From positions 1-64,000 of the forward strand of contig JABJKT010000017.1 of NCBI GenBank assembly GCA_018660225.1: 64,000 bases of DNA, given 5' to 3'. Below are positions 58,070 to 64,000 of this stretch, piece by piece. Positions within the stretch are counted from its first letter, which is position 1. Each line of letters begins with the position of its first letter. The position numbers were made by a program, and so were the translations under genes. Below the pieces are notes generated by a model, which searched no databases, was not told where the DNA came from, and worked only from the letters and a program-made list of their open reading frames with translations. The DNA is from Kordiimonadaceae bacterium (lineage in GTDB: Bacteria > Pseudomonadota > Alphaproteobacteria > Sphingomonadales > Emcibacteraceae).

Positions 58070-59298
58070 TCACTATCCTTAAAATATTCTTCAATGTGTT
58101 CTGTCAGTTTTTTTGCCACATCAATTTTACTGGAATGAGGCCATGTATCTTCAGCTTCAGCGGTTATTAAGTGAACCTGATTATCATCGCCGCCCATCAC
58201 ATCGCCTGAAATATCATTGGCCAAAATCCAGTCGCAGCCTTTTTTGGCAAGTTTGGTTTTGGCATAATTAATTACATTTTCGGTTTCGGCAGCAAAGCCG
58301 ATCACGAGTGGCGGACGCTGGCTTTCATGGTTCGAAATAGATTTTAAAATGTCCGGATTTTCAATAAGATTTAATTCTGGCAGCGCACCATTTTGCTTTT
58401 TAATCTTTTGATCTGGCGTACCGTCCACATACCAATCGGCAACCGCCGCGACACAAATTACCGCGTCAGCTGGTAGGCTTTTCGCGGTTTCATCCATCAT
58501 ATCACGGGCAGAAATGACGGCTACTTTTTCAACGCCGTCAGGAGCACTCAGAGCGGTCGGTCCGGATATAAGAGTGACATTTGCGCCGCGCGCAGAGAGG
58601 GCGGCGGCAATGGCATAGCCTTGCTTGCCCGATGAGTGGTTGGCGATATAGCGCACCGGGTCAATTGCCTCATGAGTTGGGCCTGCGGTAACGGTAATAT
58701 TTTTACCCATCAGCGGGCTACTGGCGCGCGAGCTTAAAAAAAAAGCCTCTATTTCTTTAATCATATCAGGAACTTCGGCCAAGCGGCCCGTCCCTACTTC
58801 GCCGCAGGCAAGGTCGCCGTCGGCGGGCGGAATAACCAACGTGCCGCGTTCTTTGAGGACAGATAAATTGGACTGTGTTGCCGCATGGCCCCACATTTGA
58901 CTGTTCATAGTGGGGGCAATCATCACCGGTTTATCGGTTGCAAGAAGTGTTGTTGTTGCCAGATTATCGGCAATGCCGCTAGCCATTTTCGCCATCAAAT
59001 CAGCGGTGGCCGGCGCTACGAGAATAAGATCATTTTCGCGCGATAATCTGATATGTCCCATTTCCGCTTCGTCTGTAAGCGAGAACAGTTCCTGATAGAC
59101 TTTATTTTCACTGAGGCTGCTAACGGATAGCGGCGTGACAAACTGTTCGCCACCTTTGGTAAGGATGGCTTGAACGTTTACGCCGCGCTCTTTTAATCGG
59201 CGGATCAGATCGAGGCATTTATAGGCCGCGATACCACCACCGATGATCAGGAGCAATTTTTTACCTTTTAAAATATCCGCCAAAAGTCGGCCTTTCAT
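58066..59298 (-). CDS. coaBC: Phosphopantothenoylcysteine decarboxylase / phosphopantothenate-cysteine ligase
   Basis: [61 protein letters not shown]. Confidence 0.95.
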   Translation of the reverse strand: MKGRLLADILKGKKLLLIIGGGIAAYKCLDLIRRLKERGVNVQAILTKGGEQFVTPLSVSSLSENKVYQELFSLTDEAEMGHIRLSRENDLILVAPATADLMAKMASGIADNLATTTLLATDKPVMIAPTMNSQMWGHAATQSNLSVLKERGTLVIPPADGDLACGEVGTGRLAEVPDMIKEIEAFFLSSRASSPLMGKNITVTAGPTHEAIDPVRYIANHSSGKQGYAIAAALSARGANVTLISGPTALSAPDGVEKVAVISARDMMDETAKSLPADAVICVAAVADWYVDGTPDQKIKKQNGALPELNLIENPDILKSISNHESQRPPLVIGFAAETENVINYAKTKLAKKGCDWILANDISGDVMGGDDNQVHLITAEAEDTWPHSSKIDVAKKLTEHIEEYFKDSE

Positions 59299-59332
59299 GG
59301 TTGCTTTATAACTAGAAGATAGTGTCAGTGGC

Positions 59333-60865
59333 TCACAGTTGCAACATCATATAGATAGAATAGCATATGGCGCTGCCAATGACGCCGCCGAGTATTCCAT
59401 ACATAAAGAGCTTAAGTGAGCTGCGGCGGCGTGATTTTGCGTTATTCATTTCTTTGGTTAGGCGCGCTATTTCTTCCACATCTTCGATTATTTGCGGCAG
59501 ACGGGACAAGGTTTCAAACGCCACCTTTGCTGTATCTTTAATTCTGGCTATTGGGCTTAGATTTTCTGCAACCCATTTTTCAATGACCGGGCGGGATACC
59601 TGCCACATATTAATGTCCGGGTTTAAATTAAGCGCCACTCCTTCGGCGGTGACCATGGTTTTTTGCAGCAGAATAAGCTGTGGCTGGGTTTGCATATTAA
59701 ATCTGCTGGTGGTTTCAAAAAGCTGACCCAGGAGTTTACCGGCTGAAATTTCACTAAGCGGTTTTCCGACCACCGGCTCACCGATCGCACGGATTGCTTG
59801 CTTGAAATTGACATAATCCTGATCTTTTGGCACATACCCCATATCAAAATGGGCTTTGGCAATGCGGTCATAATCCTGTGTTGCAAAACCGTAGAGTATA
59901 TCGGCAAGCACCCGTCTGGTTTTAAGATCAATACGGCCCATGATGCCAAAATCAATCGCCGTGACCTTATTATTGTCGCAGGCAAATAAATTACCCTGAT
60001 GAAGGTCCGCATGAAAATAGCCATCATTGAGGGCCTGACTTAAGAAGCTCTGAACAAGATTATCAGCCAGTATATTAGGATCAAGTCCTGCTTTTATAAT
60101 GTCGGCGCGCGCCTTAAAGGAAATGCCATCAACCCAATTGGTGGTCAGCACCTGACGGCTGGTACGGTCCCAGTCTACTTCCGGCACATCATAATGGGGA
60201 TTGTTTTTTGTGTTTTGCTTAAGTTCGGCCGCTGCAGCAGCTTCAATTCTTAAGTCCATTTCAAGGGCAATAACATCAGCAATGGTATCAACCACTTTGC
60301 TTGGGCGTAATCTGCGGGCTTCGTTTGAAAAAAGCTCCATAATTCCGGCAACCCAGCGAAAAGCGTCCAGATCACGGCTAAAGGCCTTGGCGATTCCGGG
60401 ACGAAGAACCTTAACGGCGACTTTTTTGCCGTCTATTGATGTGGCCATATGGACCTGGGCAATGGATGCGGCGGCGATGGGTTCTTCATTAAATTCTTTA
60501 TAAAGCTCCTCGGTTGTGGCGCCCAGGCTCTTCTCAATAATTTCTTTTGCTTCAGCGCCGGGAAAGGGCGGCACTTCATCCTGTAATTTAAGCAGATCAA
60601 AAGCCACTTCAGGGCCAATGATGTCCGGCCTTGTAGCAAGGGCCTGACCGATTTTTATAAAGCTAGGGCCAAGGCCTTGCAGGGCAATGACGAGCTTGGT
60701 TTCCGGCTTGCCGTCCACATCATATTTAATATTAAACTTACGTAGTCTTTCAAGCGCCTTTGGTTGCTCACCGAAGAGCACCAGCAGATCCATTAAGGCA
60801 TCATGCTTGGAGAGCGTATAGCCGATTTTAATGATGCGGCTTATGTGAAAGGCCCATTTGAACAT
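59333..60865 (-). CDS. ubiB: Ubiquinone biosynthesis ABC1/UbiB-family kinase
   Basis: LGPSFIKIGQALATRPD; AAASIAQVHMA; FHADLHQGNLF; AIDFGIMG; C-terminal TM. Confidence 0.95.
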   Translation of the reverse strand: MFKWAFHISRIIKIGYTLSKHDALMDLLVLFGEQPKALERLRKFNIKYDVDGKPETKLVIALQGLGPSFIKIGQALATRPDIIGPEVAFDLLKLQDEVPPFPGAEAKEIIEKSLGATTEELYKEFNEEPIAAASIAQVHMATSIDGKKVAVKVLRPGIAKAFSRDLDAFRWVAGIMELFSNEARRLRPSKVVDTIADVIALEMDLRIEAAAAAELKQNTKNNPHYDVPEVDWDRTSRQVLTTNWVDGISFKARADIIKAGLDPNILADNLVQSFLSQALNDGYFHADLHQGNLFACDNNKVTAIDFGIMGRIDLKTRRVLADILYGFATQDYDRIAKAHFDMGYVPKDQDYVNFKQAIRAIGEPVVGKPLSEISAGKLLGQLFETTSRFNMQTQPQLILLQKTMVTAEGVALNLNPDINMWQVSRPVIEKWVAENLSPIARIKDTAKVAFETLSRLPQIIEDVEEIARLTKEMNNAKSRRRSSLKLFMYGILGGVIGSAICYSIYMMLQL

Positions 60866-60867
60866 GC

Positions 60868-61683
60868 TTAGATCCGCCAGCCCGAATGAATGGCGACAAT
60901 GCCGCCAGAAAGATTGCGGTAAGAGGTTTTTTTAAATCCGGCCTCTTCGATCATTTTTTTAAACTTTTCCTGGCTCGGGAATTTACGGATACTTTCGACC
61001 AGATATTGATAGCTGTCTTTATCGCCCGTAACCATTTCACCAAAATGCGGAATGATCTTAAAGGAATAAACATCATATATTTGCTTAAGCAGCGGAAGGT
61101 CAACTTTACTAAACTCAAGACACATAAAACGCCCACCCGGCTTTAGAACCCGGTAAGCTTCTTTTAAGGCAACATCAATATGGGTAACATTTCGAATGCC
61201 AAAGGCTATGGTATAAGCATCAACGGAGCGGTCCGGCATGGGCAGCATTTCAGCATTTCCGGTAACCCAGTCGATGGGATCAAAAATGCCCTGATCAAGG
61301 GCGCGGTTGCGACCGGCTTTTAGCATGTTATGATTTATATCGCATATGGTTACTTTAGCCGGGCTGTCGCCGTCCGACGTTCTGCCCCCCGCCGCTTTTA
61401 AAAAGCGAAAGGCGATATCGCCTGTGCCACCTGCTACATCCAGTAGATGCATGTTAGGAGTTGGGCGCAGATCACTGATGAAATCATTTTTCCACAGCCG
61501 GTGAAGTCCGCCGCTCATCACATCATTCATAATGTCATATTTTTCGGCAACACTATCAAACACGCCGCGGACAAGGCTCTGTTTTTCAGCCTCTTCCACA
61601 TCCTGAAAGCCAAAATGTGTAGTGCTGTGTTTTTCTGTATTTTCTTTATTTGTCATATTGCGGAACATAGCGCAGTGGTGCAT
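60868..61683 (-). CDS. ubiE: Ubiquinone/menaquinone C-methyltransferase UbiE (start may be MTNKEN at 61656)
   Basis: [56 protein letters not shown]. Confidence 0.96.
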   Translation of the reverse strand: MHHCAMFRNMTNKENTEKHSTTHFGFQDVEEAEKQSLVRGVFDSVAEKYDIMNDVMSGGLHRLWKNDFISDLRPTPNMHLLDVAGGTGDIAFRFLKAAGGRTSDGDSPAKVTICDINHNMLKAGRNRALDQGIFDPIDWVTGNAEMLPMPDRSVDAYTIAFGIRNVTHIDVALKEAYRVLKPGGRFMCLEFSKVDLPLLKQIYDVYSFKIIPHFGEMVTGDKDSYQYLVESIRKFPSQEKFKKMIEEAGFKKTSYRNLSGGIVAIHSGWRI

Positions 61684-61718
61684 GTTGTTCCAGAAGAATT
61701 AACCGAGTTTTTAATTAA

Positions 61719-62549
61719 ATGCCTGAATTACCCGAAGTTGAAACCACCAGACGCGGCTTGATCCCGACCCTTGAAGGCAGAAAGATCGTCAAGGTCATAA
61801 AAAGACGTGATAAAATCAGGATTGCCATCCCGAGTGATTTTGAAAAGAGAATCGAGGGAATGAGGGTAAAAAGCCTTAAAAGACGAGCCAAATATATCCA
61901 GATTTTTCTGGATAGCGGCGACGTGATTATTTGCCATCTGGGCATGTCTGGTAAATTTGTCATAAAGGTCATAGATAATGAGCCCTATGAGAAGCACGAC
62001 CATGTGATATTTGAAACCGATGGCGGGGAGCTGGTTATTTATAATGACCCGCGCCGCTTCGGGCTGATGACCATTTGCCGTGAAGATGAGCTGGAGCAAC
62101 ATAGATTATTTAAAAATATGGCGGTGGAGCCGCTCGGTAATGAATTTAACGGTGATTATCTTTATGAAAAAATAAAGACGCGCAAGTCCGCCATTAAAAC
62201 TATGCTGCTTGATCAGAAGATTGTTGTGGGCCTCGGCAATATTTATGTTTGTGAAGCGCTTAATATGGCAAAAATATCACCGATCAGAAAAGCCTGTGAT
62301 GTAACTTTGGGTGAAACGGAAAGTCTGGTGCCAATAATAAGAAACGTTTTAAGCCGGGCGATAGAGGCTGGCGGGTCGAGCTTAAAAGATTTTGCCGGCA
62401 CTGACGGCGAGCTGGGTTATTTCCAGCACCTGTTTGTCAGTTATGGCTGCGAAGGTGAGAAATGCAGCAATAAAGAATGCGGCGGGACGATAGACCGAAT
62501 TAATCAAGGTGGGCGATCGACATTTTATTGCCCTCAGTGTCAGAAATAA
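61719..62549 (+). CDS. mutM: Formamidopyrimidine-DNA glycosylase
   Basis: MPELPEVETTRRGL; DQKIVVGLGNIYVCEAL; C-terminal zinc finger CEGEKCSNKECGG...CPQCQK. Confidence 0.97.
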   Translation: MPELPEVETTRRGLIPTLEGRKIVKVIKRRDKIRIAIPSDFEKRIEGMRVKSLKRRAKYIQIFLDSGDVIICHLGMSGKFVIKVIDNEPYEKHDHVIFETDGGELVIYNDPRRFGLMTICREDELEQHRLFKNMAVEPLGNEFNGDYLYEKIKTRKSAIKTMLLDQKIVVGLGNIYVCEALNMAKISPIRKACDVTLGETESLVPIIRNVLSRAIEAGGSSLKDFAGTDGELGYFQHLFVSYGCEGEKCSNKECGGTIDRINQGGRSTFYCPQCQK

Positions 62550-62562
62550 GTAAGCTTTATAA

Positions 62563-62967
62563 ATGAATAAACTTCTGAACATAATATCTGTGTCACTTTA
62601 TATTACTTGCGGCTCTGTTTCGGTTGCGCAGGATCAGCAAAATGTAATGCTGGCGGACCTGGCAATTCCGCTGATGGATGGCACCGTTGAAAATTTAGAG
62701 GCGGCACTGTTGTTTGATAGCCCTGATGGCCGTATTATTAATGCCGAGGCAAATGGCGCCGTGGCGGCTGGTGAGGTTTATCAATATTATCAGGCGGTTT
62801 TGCCTTCACTAGGTTGGAATGTATCGCAAGACTTAAGCAGCGGTATGGCCTGTGAAAATAATTCAACATTTTGTATGATGGCTGTTCGGGAAGAAGAAAA
62901 TTTAACGTTGAATATTGAAGTGAATAATAGTTCTTCAAGAATAACTTATGCCCTTTCTCCCAATTAA
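62563..62967 (+). CDS. Hypothetical exported protein, 134 aa
   Basis: Signal peptide-like N-terminus MNKLLNIISVSLYITCGSVSVAQ; intact ORF between mutM and the hydratase gene. Confidence 0.65.
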   Translation: MNKLLNIISVSLYITCGSVSVAQDQQNVMLADLAIPLMDGTVENLEAALLFDSPDGRIINAEANGAVAAGEVYQYYQAVLPSLGWNVSQDLSSGMACENNSTFCMMAVREEENLTLNIEVNNSSSRITYALSPN

Positions 62968-62991
62968 ACCTGAAGCAGGAAAGATATAATA

Positions 62992-63759
62992 ATGTCCTAC
63001 AGTTCCATTTTAGTAGAGAAGCACGAGAGCGTTGGCCTCATCACCTTAAATCGTCCGGACGCTTTAAATGCGTTCAATAATGAAATGATGGATGAACTTA
63101 CGGTGGCTCTTAAGGAATTTGAGAAGGATGACACTATTCGTGCAATGGTGCTTACAGGAAGTGAAAAAGCATTTGCGGCCGGGGCAGATATAAAAGAAAT
63201 GAACACCAAGACTTATATGGATGTTTATAAGCAAGAATTTGTTACCTCTAATTGGGAAGAAGTAACCAGATGCCGAAAGCCTGTTATTGCGGCTGTTTCT
63301 GGTTATGCGCTTGGTGGGGGATGTGAGCTTGCGATGATGTGTGATTTTATTATCGCCGCTGAGAGCGCAAAGTTCGGACAGCCTGAAATAAGTATCGGCG
63401 TCATACCCGGCGCTGGTGGTACCCAGCGCCTGACACGGCTGGTGGGAAAATCAAAAGCCATGGAAATGATTTTAACCGGAAGATTAATGGATGCGGATGA
63501 GGCCGAAAGATGTGGCCTCGTTAGCCGCATCGTTGAAGCGGACCAGCTGCTAGATGAGGCGTTAAAGGTAGCCGGAAAAATAGCAGGGTTTTCTATGTCC
63601 GCGACGATGATTGCCAAAGAATGTGTGAATGTTGCTTATGAAACCACTTTAAATGAAGGCGTGCGATTCGAACGACGGATATTCCATTCATTATTTGGCA
63701 CCGACGACCAAATAGAGGGCATGGCAGCCTTCATTGACAAGCGAAGTCCTGATTTTTGA
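62992..63759 (+). CDS. Enoyl-CoA hydratase
   Basis: [58 protein letters not shown]. Confidence 0.95.
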   Translation: MSYSSILVEKHESVGLITLNRPDALNAFNNEMMDELTVALKEFEKDDTIRAMVLTGSEKAFAAGADIKEMNTKTYMDVYKQEFVTSNWEEVTRCRKPVIAAVSGYALGGGCELAMMCDFIIAAESAKFGQPEISIGVIPGAGGTQRLTRLVGKSKAMEMILTGRLMDADEAERCGLVSRIVEADQLLDEALKVAGKIAGFSMSATMIAKECVNVAYETTLNEGVRFERRIFHSLFGTDDQIEGMAAFIDKRSPDF

Positions 63760-63925
63760 CATTATTAAGGACTTTTAGGCCAATAAAGTGAAAAGCTTAT
63801 TGACCAATGGAGGCGGCATGTTTATAAGCCACAAATTAAATGAGACACAGATAGAATACAGGAATAACGATTCTCCTGCTTAATGCAGTATGAGATAGTT
63901 CCTTAACAAGGATTAAGGTTATATA

Positions 63926-64000
63926 ATGGCTAATACATTACAAGCTAAAAAACGGGTACGTCGTAATGCCAACCGCGAGGAAGTTAACAAAGCACGTCGC
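63926..64000 (+). CDS. rpsT: 30S ribosomal protein S20, truncated by window end
   Basis: MANTLQAKKRVRRNANREEVNKARR...; not in ORF track because it runs off the window. Confidence 0.9.
   Translation, partial: MANTLQAKKRVRRNANREEVNKARR

Noticed and set aside
1-64000. CRISPR arrays, rRNA or tRNA genes
   Set aside because: No regularly spaced repeats, rRNA-like segments or convincing tRNA cloverleaf noticed by eye; tRNAscan-SE and CRISPR tools would be needed to exclude them formally.

Overview
The window is alphaproteobacterial by gene content and order: hemC-hemD-mic60-like-hemY, irr, rimP-nusA-ylxR-infB-rbfA-truB-rpsO-pnp, and ubiE-ubiB-coaBC-dut opposite mutM, ending in rpsT. It has three parts. 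(1) 1-10.9 kb is accessory metabolism: three amidohydrolases, an FAD oxidoreductase, an S9-type hydrolase, an NhaC-type antiporter, GNAT, desaturase and carbonic anhydrase. (2) 10.2-33.9 kb is a nitrate-respiration island with two divergent nar operons. nar-2 (minus strand) is conventional: narK-narK-narG-H-J-I plus a PpiC/NxrX-like gene. nar-1 (plus strand) is a divergent narGHJI preceded by a DUF59-like protein gene. nar-1 sits between two degenerate direct copies of a [carbonic anhydrase 3' end / PpiC-like / narI 3' end] segment, the topology expected from single-crossover integration of a circular molecule. Next to the island is a regulator that appears to fuse an N-terminal NIT-like (nitrate/nitrite-sensing) region to a Crp/Fnr domain with an FNR-like ExxSR recognition helix and a Cys-rich tail. 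Four FNR-type boxes (TTGAY-N4-ATCAA or one mismatch) lie upstream of nar-1 (in a 167-bp tandem duplication), narK and a porin. (3) 33.9-64 kb is conserved housekeeping. Most promising: the NIT-Crp/Fnr regulator with its local regulon, the nested nar-1 integration, PPIase-less PpiC-like proteins, and a small possibly beta-grasp protein overlapping a MoeB/ThiF-type E1 gene. All calls are by eye; no searches were run.
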